Assembly: GCF_022201045.2 (NCBI RefSeq)
Contig: NC_068558.1
Coordinates: forward strand, 44,729,001 to 44,793,000
Reading direction: 5' to 3'
DNA length: 64,000 bases
DNA from: Citrus sinensis
Lineage: Eukaryota; Streptophyta; Magnoliopsida; Sapindales; Rutaceae
The notes beneath the pieces are model-generated. The model saw nothing but the letters and a program-made list of their open reading frames with translations, made no database searches and was not told the origin of the DNA. This document shows, in pieces, positions 37,005-48,708 of this stretch (the stretch's first letter is position 1; each line of letters starts with the position of its first letter). The position numbers and the translations under genes are program-made.

Positions 37005-37647
37005 TTAAAAAAGAGAGTAGGTCCTGGTTGCTGTCATTGTCCTTTCTGTAGAGACATAGAGAGAGAAGAGTGATGTTTTGCCCCCACAAATATAACCAGA
37101 GATAAACCCATTACCGTCTTTGGTGCATCCATATTGGCAATCTCCGTCTTCAGAGTAAATGAGAGTTGTCCCAGTCTTGGCAACAACAGTGTCAAGAGAT
37201 AAAGTAATATAATTATCATCACAGGTGTCACAGCTCTTTCTTCATCATAAAAAATTGGATGCAACCATGAATCTGCAGGGGTCATGTCATTGGAAACCCC
37301 ACTTCCTCCATTAACAAAGCCCATGTGGAGCACGGGGTTGATATTGGTAGTCACAGCACTAACATTTACCTTGTCAAACTACGAATCAGGTTAAATAAGA
37401 AAGGGTTTACAGGTGTATGACCATCCAAAACTTGTATATAAACTTCTTTCAGAGCTACTTAAATGACACAAGGGACTGGATTATAAACTGAGCATACATG
37501 TTCAGCTCTATGTGCCATCACTGTTCGAGAGAACAGGGATATAACAGCGATCAGCACCAGTAGAGCTACAAGGAATTTGTTTGTTGCCTGAAGCCTACCT
37601 ACTTTCATCATGCAATTGGGATTCACTAACATTTTAGCGGCAGCCAT
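37005..37647 (-). CDS. Doubtful small gene: hypothetical type II membrane protein
   Basis: I do not recognise this. A frame-consistent reading joins 37647-37498, 37378-37232, 37175-37115 and 37045-37005 through GT-AG borders to a 132-aa product. The first exon is the best part: a basic N terminus, then a clear membrane segment (residues about 25-43, FLVALLVLIAVISLF), then a charged luminal start. The second contains NINPVLHMGFVNGGSG and DSWLHPIFYDEE, which looks like real protein but matches no family I can name. The later exons are weak. It may be a remnant of a longer gene, such as a Golgi-type single-pass enzyme whose remaining exons are lost, or a chance reading. The neighbourhood gives no hint of function. 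Confidence 0.25.
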
Positions 37648-37930
37648 AAATGATCCTCAGTTTACTTAGGGTGTGGCATAAAATTTCTGATGGCCATGCA
37701 GCAAAGATACAATCCCAAAGAGGAATTGCTTGCCGCGGAGTGGATTATAGAAATAATGATTCTGAGATTGGTTTGATTCAAAAGAAATACTCTCCACTCA
37801 CCCCCACCAAATAGCAAACAAAGTATAGAAACAGGAATATGCCTTGATCCTAACAGAATTTAATCCATAATCCTGAAAAAAGTTTGTCATATTTTGCACA
37901 AGTTAACATTGTACACATCGAGTATGCATA

Positions 37931-38226
37931 GACACTTTAATATTGTGGTCCCCGAATTCTGAGTCACCTTGACCCAAGGTACATGAACCTATTAACCAGT
38001 TGCTACTTTTCTGCATTTTACATTTACTGAAAAAAGTACAATAAACAAAATGACAAGGCATATACAGTTACAGGTATCGTTGGGTTTCATAAACACTTTA
38101 ATATTGTGGACCTTGTGGTCCACGAATTCTGAGTCACCTTGACCCAAGGTACAGGATACTATTAACCAGGTGCTACTTTTCTGCATTTTACATTTACTAA
38201 AAAAATACAATGAACAAAATGAAAAG
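37931..38226. repeat. Diverged direct duplication of about 130 bp
   Basis: Copy one (37931-38058) and copy two (38092-38226) share CACTTTAATATTGTGG, then GAATTCTGAGTCACCTTGAC, then a GCTACTTTTCTGCATTTTAC block and the AATACAAT(G/A)AACAAAATGA end. A few substitutions and a 10-base insertion (CTTGTGGTCC region near 38110) separate them. Non-coding, between two minus-strand genes. Confidence 0.85.
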
Positions 38227-38375
38227 GTTCCATGTCAGTGCATTTATTTTATCATATTATTAATGCATGACATTAATCCATTTAAAAGAAGAACACAACT
38301 GTGTATGTCATTAACTAAAAATACAGATGATATAGCAGTGGGTAATTACTTTCAAACCTTAACCTAATCAAACAA

Positions 38376-39107
38376 CTATGCCTGCTCTATCCGTTGGGCA
38401 ATCAAGTTCACTGCAGCATTTGCCGATGAGAACGCCCCATGAAAGCTTTCCTGATAGGAAATAGATTCCAATTCCGAAGCCATCTTCAATAAAATCTCAC
38501 CTAAATCAGTTCGTTTCTCTAGCAATGATTCATAGTAGGAATGGGCAGCAACCTTGCTGATTTCCACATTGGTTGGCTCGGGGCAGTACTCATCATCCAA
38601 CCATTTGTGCAGTGTAAACCTGAGCCACTCTGATTCCTGCACAGATACTAGGAAGCATCAATATACAACCACCCAGTCCCCAATCTCGCAATTGACACAA
38701 ATGCCCTCGCATATGCCCACGAGCACACACAGAGGCACAAATTAGAAACAATTAGCGCTTCATCAACAGATTACCCAATTTATCCATCAAAAGATTACTC
38801 AATCAGACTAAATTATTTCAAGCTCACAAAGAAAAAGAAGTACCTCTAAGGCCTTGGGAGGGTGGAGCCAATTGACAGGGACGCTAAGTTCTTGAACGGG
38901 TGACTCTGGGTTCAGATCTTCTTCATTGCTTCGTGGGTTTGAATAAAGCTGAGATCTCGTAATTGTGGGAAAACGAAGAGGTCGAATTGGAAGGAAATTT
39001 GGTTGCGATAAGACGGAGAAATGATTGGGAAGATTAACGGTAATTAAGCTTAAATTTGGGATGACTGTATTTGTAGGGCTTACCCAAGGACTAAACAAGG
39101 ACCTCAT
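38376..39107 (-). CDS. Small plastid-type protein of unknown function (At4g03150-like)
   Basis: Predicted 174-aa protein from two exons, 39107-38844 and 38636-38376. The first 50 residues are rich in Ser, Pro, Thr, Asn and Arg with almost no acids (SPWVSPTNTVIPNLSL), typical of a chloroplast transit peptide. The mature part is acidic and helical, with the conserved-looking segment LRFTLHKWLDDEYCPEP at the start of exon 2 (preceded by ESEW). It ends in a helix with IAQRIEQA. No catalytic motif is visible and I cannot give a function. Position after the SDR and DHQD/SDH genes fits the Arabidopsis gene At4g03150, of unknown function. The start is the first ATG of the frame and gives a sensible targeting sequence. 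Confidence 0.85.
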
Positions 39108-39320
39108 TGTTTGAGTTTTTTGAGATTTTCTTGCCTATTTGTTCTCTTACTGTGAATGTTAACTTTGTCTAGAGGTTCTTTCAGGCGGGAGCTCTGTCAA
39201 TTGGCGGGAATGATAAGGAGGATAGTTAGTTAGGGTTTGGCTTGTGAGCGGAAAAAAAAAATGAAAGGGAAAGAAAAAACGCTGTCGTGTAGATAACTTT
39301 TAACCAAAAATAATATTATT

Positions 39321-39760
39321 ATAGGGGAAAATATATAAAAAAAAATTATTATTCGTATACCCTAAATTTATGTTTTTATTAAAAATATTATAATATTTTA
39401 AGTGTGTATCAATCATTCACCTTAAATTGATAAAAGTTATCTGCCGTCTACTAAATCGTTAGCTGCCGTTTGAAAGTTAACGGAACAGTAACGAATTAGC
39501 GATTTTATCCTTAAAAATTATCACTTGTATACCCTTAAAATTTCTTATTATTACTTATATACCCTTAAATTATCACTTGTATCATATAAAAAGATTAGGT
39601 TATCCCTCTGACGTCATCATATTTAAATGGCAACTAACAGTTTGATGGACGGTAGATATATTTTGTCAATTTAAGATAAATGATTGATATACCCTAAAAA
39701 TATTGTAGTAAATTTAATAACGGAGTAAACTAAAGGTATACAATTGATAATTTCCCCTAT
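39321..39760. mobile_element. 440-bp foldback MITE with inverted arms of about 130 bp
   Basis: The ends are ATAGGGGAAA (39321-39330) and its exact inverse TTTCCCCTAT (39751-39760). The similarity continues inwards for about 130 bases, for example GTATACC, TATCAATCATT(C/T)A and CTTAAATTGA(T/C)AAAA. The flanks fit a TA or TATA target duplication, as for Tc1/mariner-derived MITEs, but assignment is tentative. Inner direct copies of ATCACTTGTATAC and TTATATACCCTTAAA occur at 39520-39580. It lies 214 bases upstream of the small plastid-protein gene's start codon. Confidence 0.75.
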
Positions 39761-40168
39761 AAAAATTATAACTTAGTTATAACTTATACGGTAGACAATA
39801 GCGGCAGCAAAGTATAGTTAAAAACAAAGAAAAAAAATGATATAACAAGAATTTTAAGTTGCAGCATCAATTGTGGCCGCCACCACCCCTGCACGATAAC
39901 TGTGATTCAGGGAAATCAAAAGACCAAAACAGTCGAATCCCTTGTTTACTTTAATAAATTCAGAAACATCCTTTATTTTGCATAACGAAAACATGCAGGT
40001 TCATATAATGGGCATAGTTTCCCGCTTAAAAGAAAACGGAACATTTTGTTTAGCAATATCAACATGCTTTGAGTACATAAACTGCATTAGCATGATATTA
40101 GAGATATAAAGGCTGCAATCATATCATGAACAGATGAGGTGGACACGCAAGTAAACCTCCAGAAAAAG

Positions 40169-43100
40169 CTACTGAGGAGGTGTTGGATTTGGTGAGCTTG
40201 GAATCACCCCGTCGATGTCTTCCTTTGGGCAGATGAACATTCTTCGTACCGCACACTGAAAGTCCCTGCATTTATAGCATGCAACCACAAGCTCAGTTAA
40301 CAGCCAAGTCATAGGCATATGCAATAAAACAACGTTAGAAGGTTTTGCTACTTAACTGCCATGGGTTGTCTCCAACTAGCATCATGTCCCCTTCATCATC
40401 CATGTATGCAATGTGAAATCCGCTATTCCCATCAATCAAACTTCCGTTGAAGTCAAACATCTGGTCAAGCTCAGAAATGAGTTCATCGTACCCATGAAAT
40501 TGAGTGAGATCCACTGACCTTCCAAGAGCAGTTCCAAACTTGATCACCTGAACGGAACAGAAACAGACAGAATTCCCCATATTACCTTCCAAAACTATTA
40601 AACTTGATGATACTGGTTTTAATCGTTCAACTAGCAGCAATTCTTCCTTCATGCTGCTTCCAAACACATGGCAAGAGGTATGGTACCTTGGTGCAGCTCC
40701 TGGATACATAGCAATTCTTGCATTGCTTTTCAGAAAGGATGCCAGATACACTCTTAGATGGCTCTGAAACTTGGATAGTTTCGGAAATGCTTGACTGAGA
40801 TGTTGGAGGGACAGAACAAGGACTTTCAAGCTCATTGGAAGTGGCCATTTGTGGTGAAGGGAGCTCCGGTGGACTGTTGACTAAATTGACTCCAAAAAGC
40901 ATGTATCTGCTGCCACCATTTGGTTGAGCTAGTGGTGTTCTATTTTCATCCTTCAGTTCCAAGGCCATGCACATCTGAGACCCAGAATTCTCAGAGCTGG
41001 CATTGGGAACTGATAAGTTTTTGCTTTGAGCAGCAGTTTCGCAAACTTCATAAGGTGCGAATGGTGATGCAGGCCAGTGATTAGAAAGACCAGGACTCAT
41101 TAGGCTTCCACCAGGAAGTGACACCATGCGGTTGAGACACATATAAAATGGGTCATGCATTGGAAACTTCAGCTTATTCTCCAAGCCTGATTGCATTTGG
41201 GCCCAAACAGGATTTGGCGGACGCACCAAAGATGGCAATAATGGTGTTTTAGCTGCGCCCAATGCCTTAACACCAGTGACCCTGTTTTCTTGACCTTGGA
41301 AGACCCCTGAATGACATTTCGGTATTTACGCAGAAAACTTCAGAAAGAATCCTGTTACAAAATAAAAAGATGTAATAGCTAAGGATTGCTGACCATTACT
41401 GAACAAGGAGGAAAACCAAGGTGATGATGCATCATTTGGGCGCAGCCTCTTCTGTTGGTGTTGCACAGAAGCAGGCCTCTTGTGGGTTCTTTCTATTGGC
41501 TCTATGTTCCAAGGAGAAACTCTAGCTGGCCGCGTTATTGAATCTGTTGTGGCATCCCATTTCACCTAAAAAAATCAACAGAATAAATTCACCAGAAAAA
41601 CATGAAAGCAACAAAGTCCCGATCTTGAGTAGCATAAATGAGAAGCTTACCTTAAGACACCTCCATTCCGAAGCAGGCCACCTAATGTGATCAACATCTT
41701 CAGTACCAACAACAGTGCCAGCAATTCTGGTTTAGAAAATTATTAGAAAATTATAATCCTCCGTAAGAAAAAAAACTATATATTGATGGTTTTTCAAAAT
41801 TAATTTTGAATCCTGCAAAAAGCTTCTTTCATCTGCTCAATCATGCACTTACAAGTCATAGCATGCCATCGCTAAAATTTTGAACTATGTTTAGTTCATT
41901 TTTCTAATCTGCTGGTTAGTTTTATGGGGGTTATATTATTCCAATGGCAAGGAAAGGAGAGGGGGGAAAAAAAAAAAGCAATTGTGGAAGAAAGACTGTA
42001 AGAGACAGAAGATAGAAAAAAGGCTTGGCCTGCACCTCTGGTCTGCGCACTCTTCGCCTTCAAATACCATTCGGAATCTTGTACCAATAGAATAGTCAAT
42101 TTCAGCTGACTTCATGTATTGACTAAAAGGTACGAGAAATTCAGCAGGACGTGTCCTGCAAAAATGTATAAACCAAATATTGTTAATTCTGTTGTAACAG
42201 ATTGTAAGTGTATCGCATTGGATCAGCTAAATTTATAATCCTTGCTTTCTTAAATTTGACTTCACGAGTCACTGAATCTTAAACCATCATGAACTTACCA
42301 TGGATGGTAGTAAACGGTAAACCTCGTCCCGGTAGAAATGGCATGAAAAGCCCCTGCAAGTATTCCATGCTGCATGCTGAGGCTGGATATGACCGACGTT
42401 GATGCATTATTCTGAAGTTTCATCGCACGACGTACCCCGACACGAAGCTCTCCATCTCCTCCCCTGAATACAGATATCAATATTATTATTCACTAGACAC
42501 ATCAACAGATATCGGTCCAATTGAAACAGCTAATGGAAACAAAAAACCTCAATTATACAAAACACAGAACCGCATGACTATATATGCAAGCTACAGAATG
42601 AAACTTGTACTTTAAGCAAAAACTTAGTACATGAAATTTGTGGGATATAAAACAAAACGGGTGGTACAGACACATACAAACACTCACAGAAAGACATTAC
42701 ACTATCGACACATACAACTTTGTGCTTGTGTGTTTGAATTGAACAAGTGCGTGAGAGAAGAGAGAAGAACCTGAGGAAGATACACACATCCCCAGCGACA
42801 AGCTTCTTTGAAGTTACAAATACACTCCAACCACTCGTAAGCAAATGTCGCTTTGGCTGACCTACATTAATTATTGGGGCAGGATAAGCAGAAGTTGACT
42901 AAGATAGGTTTCATATATAGGGAAATTTAACAGATGCTTAAGAAAGAAGATTGATCAGAAGTACATTCCAGGTTACAAATGCAAGCGGTGTTAAATGCAG
43001 AAAACTAAACCAATTTAAAGGGAACATCTTCATGATCTTTGTGATGCAATGAACAGCTAAAATTTATGGTTAAATTACTGCAAAACACGATGTTTCGTGT

Positions 43101-44894
43101 CAATTGGAAACAGATATAAGTACCACGATAAATATGCCGAAAGCGCCATTCCAACCCATGCAAATCCTTTGCAACCAGTTCTTGTAGTGGGGGATCCTTA
43201 GACATATCCTGCAACATCAATAACATAATTAAGATATAAATGAAATGGCCTATCTGATTAATTCGCCTCGGCATTTTATTACGAGTGATCATAAAACGGA
43301 AAGACCTTATACTTCCATGATGCAAGATTGCAAGGGAATAGTCAGTCGACTTTCATTTTCGCAAATGATTGCAGTAACTATTGAATTGGCTATGTTACAG
43401 TACTGAACATCATTAGTGATTATAACAACATTGTTTGGCAGCTTTCGTCTTTCGTCATAAAATTTTAGCAAATCGTTCAAAAAGATTCACAACAAGGATG
43501 CAAACCAGTGGTGGAAGGCACTCATCGGCATGTCTCTTAGGAACAGAGAATCCGCCATGTGTGCTGGTGTCAGATGGAGTGAGTTTTTTGCTAAAAGAGC
43601 ACACATTAAGTTTTGGAGGCAGAGGTGGAGAATTCCCAACTTCCAGACTCAGCTCGTCTATCTGAAAGATAAGTAGGAAAGTGTTAAGATCACTAATTAT
43701 AGCCAAGTAATTATCAAATAAATTGTCATCATCTTAAAATTATGATGTCAGAATTTAATCTGAAGAGCAATATGATTAATCAAGACTCCTGAAGACCGGA
43801 CATTTGAGACCTTTAAAATTCAGTAGCTTACCTCTGGCCTCGGAAGCAAAGTAATTTGTGCAAACACCTCATCGGTGCCGGGTTCCGCCTGCAAGAAATC
43901 AAAACAAACCGTCAAGAACATCATCAATAAAATGTTCTTGCAACATAACGTACAGAACAGGAGGTCATAAAATACTAAGTCATGCATCATTCTGGGTCCA
44001 GCTTTGATTTGTTTATCTGATTTTACAGAACTGACGATTGAAGAAGAAAGAAAATATATACACCTTCAGTTGAGCATAGACCACCTCACAGAGGATCTTA
44101 GGAGGTAAATTGTAAATGGGCAATTCTGCTTTATCATCTTGGCTGTTGTATGCCTCAACCTGTACCGCAGTCAAAACGGGCAATCACAAGAAAAATCAAA
44201 CAGTATCCTTCCCGCTAAAGAAAGCCACATGACTTGAATAAAACAATACCGTAATGCTTTTGATAATAGCAATTATGATGCAAAATAACTAACAAAATTA
44301 GAAGAATTGAAAACATTCTCCGGCATTTTAAATTCAAAGAAAAGAAAAAACAATACGGGAGAATAGAAAACCTGTTCCATGTGACCTTGAAGAAAGTAGT
44401 AAACAATGTCCCCAACACGTGGAACATAAACAAGTGGGCCCGCACATGCACGCCATAGTTCATTATATAGCTCATTTTTGCCACCTGAAATCACAGATTA
44501 AGACTAAAATGAAAAAGGAAAAAAAATAACGGTTATAAAGAAAATTATTTATGTATAAATTTTTAGAAAAAAATAAAGGCACCGATCAAAATGATGATAG
44601 AGTCAAACAAGGAGAACCGATGCAGTTCAGTGATGGCTAAGTGAAGCTATTTGGGATGACTAATTAATTATTTACTTTGTAAATGAAGTTGGTGAGCCAA
44701 TAATATAATTGTAATATGCGTGCGTGATGAGGTTAAATATGAAATAGTCAAGAAGATAAATTACGAAACACCAAAACTTTACCAGCCTCAGCTGGTTTGT
44801 GTTTGGTAGGCAAAGCATCGTCCATGTGCTTTCTGTGGTGAGCAGCCATTCTTCTTGAACCTGACGCTTTTCCTTCTTCACCCACAACGGCCAT
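40169..44894 (-). CDS. ARF11-like: Auxin response factor, ARF9/11/18 clade (repressor type)
   Basis: Predicted 716-aa transcription factor. Exons (minus): 44894-44783, 44484-44372, 44159-44064, 43888-43832, 43661-43506, 43208-43124, 42861-42771, 42463-42299, 42155-42036, 41726-41651, 41565-41394, 41306-40687, 40547-40357, 40265-40169. The B3 DNA-binding domain covers about 145-247 ([20 protein letters not shown], then [13 protein letters not shown]), the ARF dimerisation/ancillary domain about 250-357, and a C-terminal PB1 domain about 622-705 (GRSVDLTQF, then [14 protein letters not shown]). The middle region is Ser/Pro-rich without a Gln-rich activator stretch, so it should repress auxin-responsive promoters at TGTCTC elements. 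The N-terminal [15 protein letters not shown] is most like ARF11. Leu69 replaces the usual Pro in the YFPQGH motif. The PB1 domain should allow binding to Aux/IAA proteins. Confidence 0.95.
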
Positions 44895-47800
44895 AATCTC
44901 TCTTTTTCACTTCTCAAAATTAAACAATAAAAGTGATCGATGGTCGCAAATGCAAGAGGAAGAAGAAGAAAGAGAAAATGAAAAGCTTCGCAAATAACAA
45001 AGAAATATAAAAAATATGATATATATATGTATGTATAACCAGCTGGAGGACAAACAAAAAAAATGGAAAAAGCAGGGAAGACACTGAAGAAGAGTCCTTG
45101 AGAGAGAATGAGGCGTCCCGTGTACCTCTACACCACTGTACTTTTTTCACCAACGACACTCCACCATGCACTGCGAGCACCAGCTTAAGCAGCTACCAGG
45201 GCCACAATGCGCGTGTTACGTGCGTAGGTGATATATATATATTATATGCTGTGTTATATCAATAATTAATTTTGTAACGTAACGTTTATTAAATATATGT
45301 TATGATGCAGGGGAGGGGTCGGAGGTTCTGTTTAGCTACCGAGCTTTGGCTCTAGCAGCAGGCAGTAGCTCTAGCTCTGTATTTCGTACAATATCTTTAG
45401 TCTTTACTCTGTCTCTGCCTGCTGGCTGGCGATGTTTGCTACTTTTGCACCGATATCTTCGATGCACTTTATTGCCTTCACGCACATGCGCATCACCCTA
45501 TTTGACTTCTCCGCCGATTTTTTGCTTCTTTCGGTTACTATTTTAGCGTTACACTCACCCTCTCACTTCTCTTCCTCACAGCCCATCCATCAACCGTTGA
45601 TTTCATTTTAATTTGATGGGATTTATAATATTATTATTTATTGATGATTTTGTTCTCATCTATGGATTTTCTAATTAAGGTGTGATGCAAGTGTGTACAC
45701 TATTTATTATCATGCCTCCTCAGCCATCAGGTTTTGGTTTTATTTGTCATATTAACTAAAATGGCATATTGGGTTTTCAGAAAACAAAAAGAAACTGCTC
45801 TCAGTGTCATTAAGTTAGGTGCATGGTGTTTTTGTCCTTCTAATAATCTTCTAAGACGAGTGATCAAAGGGTATAAACACAGTTGGCTCAGCGTTATATA
45901 CACGTGTCCGTTAATAATTTGTTTAGCAGACAAGGGTTGCCAGCATGCCGAACATCTGGATACCGAGTCTTTTGTCTTCACGCATATCTTCTGCATCATA
46001 TTTCCATAATCCAGAGTTCCACACACACACACATATATATATATTATATGTACAGTATTTTTCCAATAGGGATATCTTATTATTTTAATAATAAAATAAG
46101 GGATAAGAGATAAGAAAAATATACATTTCAAGACAAGTATTTTGTGTCCTATAATTTATTGGTATTTATATATTTTTTTTCTCTTTTAGTGTATTTTGAG
46201 GGGGACAAATTCAATTTCAAAATTGGGTTATGATTATATGCATATTAGGTCGGATTCGAGTCAATTATGATTGATTTGGGTAATATTCGGATTTTAGATT
46301 TTTTTGGTAAAGTATTTTAAATATTAGAATATTATTTAATATAATTATCTCGTTTTACTCCTTTTAACCTCTTTTGAACAAAAATTGAAAACTACTACTA
46401 TAAAATCAAATGAATAAAAATTAAAATAAACTACTAATACCGGATTGGGTTGAGTCGGATTAGTTTATTTGTTCACTCCTAAGATTATATTTAAAACAAA
46501 TTTTTTTAATCTAGTGTCAATTGAATCGGAACGATTTGATCGAGTTCGCCAAAATCGCATTTGATTGGTTTAGAGTTTTCATATGCATTCGATCGAACTC
46601 AAATTTTTCAAATCGATGGGTTATTTGCCCGCCCTAGTTTATCCCTTACTATATTAAAGTAAGAGAACCCTTACTCAGCAATGACTCTATATTTCTCCAA
46701 GATATAATCCATTAATTTTGAATCAAATATACAAACGGAATATAATATAAACTCTTATCATTCTATTAATGTAAAGAAATTTGTGAGTTGGTTTTCATGC
46801 AAATATCATGAATTGTGCACGTAGTTATCATGTAAATAGTGTGTTTTGGATTGATATACTGTATCTTTTAAGGTACAGCTGATATGAAAAAATAGTTGTA
46901 ATTATAAAATAAATATTAATAATATATAAAAAATGTAAATTTTAAGTAATAATTTTGATAAAATTATTAAATATATAATAAATTTTTCTTTATATAATTG
47001 AAAAATTATATCAACATAACTTTCAAGTTACAGTAGTTAGTGTTTACCAAACACTTTAGTATTGTATCTTTTAAGTTACACTACCCGACCTCAATATCAA
47101 ACGCAACCAAAGTAACCTTAAGTAATAGACCAATAGATAGTGCACCAAATGATGCAAGAGACTCTCAGAATGAAGTTCTCTACCCATGTTAATTAATTAG
47201 ATAAATCAAAATTACTTGTCAATGAGCAAAGTTGGCTTTTATTTGACTTGATGGGATTTTGGTTAAAACTACGCGCAGTGATTGGGAAAATTGAAAAAAA
47301 ATAAATAAAACTATGAACATTGCTGATGCCAAACACTAGCAGAAACGACGAATGGGGTCGGCGTTGTCAAAGGGGCGAGGAAATGAAGAGAAAGAAAACA
47401 AAAAGCCGTAGAGCTGAAAACGATAAAACGTACGCGAAACATGTCGGGGGCAATTATGGAAAAAGGCGGCTCCATGTCACTGCTTCAGGCCTTGAGCTAA
47501 TCAGCTACGCTGCACTGCTAATCGAACCCCTCGTGCGAGCCTTAAAATTTCCGTCTACACCTAACGCCGTCACCATGCCAACAGCCGCCTGCCCGTCTAG
47601 AAACAAACACGTATAAACAAAACTGACAGTTCAAAAAACGACACGTCGTGTGCGCCCACAACACGTGTCCTTTAAAAAGATTTGCCCGTTACGTTTCTTT
47701 TTGGAAATAATAGTGATGGTGGTGGGTGCATTCCACGGGGTTAAGCGTCGATAAATTATAAATTTTTATATAAATTTATCTTATATAATTTAATATAATA

Positions 47801-48708
47801 TTAATTTATTAGTTAAATAAAAATATAAAATAATAATAATAAATTAAAATATAAAATAATAATAATAAATTATGTGAGTTAAAAGATATTTAATTTAATT
47901 AATTTTATCGTGCCACATTAATTTATATAAAATTTTATGGCTATATCAGTACTTCGAGTGCAAATATATCACGTTTTCTGACTAATGGGAGCAGTTGCTT
48001 TTGAATGCCGAGTTTTTTATGATGATGAAGAATGACGACAAATTATATATTTTGTTGACTTTTTAAATTAATTGTAACTCTTAATATCGTATTTTTGTAC
48101 GGTTAAGTTGAATCAAAGGATCCGAAACAAGGTAAAGGTGGTAATGAAACATTGGTGATATCAAAGGTGTTGTAAAGAGTATAATGATAAAAATAAAAAA
48201 TGAAATTGTGGAGATTTGACTTTTGTTTGTTTATCCACTGTTTTTTATTGCGTAGTCATGGATTAATTTAACTTAATCATAACAGTGTTATTTAGAGAAT
48301 CAACGTTAATTTTCTGTTATTTCATTCAGTCAGATCCTTAACTACAATCATTCTAAGAAATAAATTTCAAATAATAATAACAAAAAAGGGCCCATTTGGG
48401 CCCAACTAGTTCATCTCGATACCCAAAAAGAGATCATGGGCCTAGGCCCATTTCCAGCTTAGAGAGCCACGGGATCTTGTGTTGGCTTAGTATGGAAGAA
48501 CCCCATTGGTTAAAATCGGGGAGGCGCCAAAATCAAGTGACAACCTAATCCAGTTTCTTAAGCGACTCAGTTTAGTTATAGTAATATGGTAGTGTAAGGA
48601 TAAGGAAGCAAGCTACTTCCTAGTCCCCAATCCCAGTACTTGCTTGACTTGAATATCTCTCTAGTCTCTAATTTCTGTTGCTGCGCTGCGAAAGCAAGTC
48701 TAAATCTT
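44895..48708. other. Divergent intergenic region between ARF and DEGP2
   Basis: 3.8 kb separating two divergently transcribed genes. The first 400 bases hold the ARF leader/promoter with T-rich tracts and an (AT) run near 45020. (CA)n/(TA)n sequence lies at 46020-46045. GACACGTCGTGTGCG and ACACGTGTCC (G-box type) near 47641-47672 are about 1 kb upstream of DEGP2. AT-rich DNA with simple AATAAT repeats occupies 47760-47880. A 98-codon frame (47320-47616) is not recognisable. Confidence 0.5.
46848..47108. mobile_element. Possible small MITE (about 260 bp)
   Basis: The outer left sequence GTGTTTTGGATTGA...GTATCTTTTAAGGTACA and the inverted right sequence GCGTTTGATATTGA...GTGTAACTTAAAAGATACA correspond loosely, and two inner blocks (CTTTTAAG(G/T)TACA) recur as direct copies. 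The core is AT-rich and non-coding. No target duplication is clear. Confidence 0.4.

Noticed and set aside
47320-47616. 98-codon basic frame between ARF and DEGP2
   Set aside because: Lys/Arg-rich start and no recognisable domain; could be a leader-derived frame but is unsupported.
48640-48708. Upstream in-frame extension of DEGP2
   Set aside because: It begins without an ATG; the ATG at 48709 gives a normal transit peptide matching the family start.
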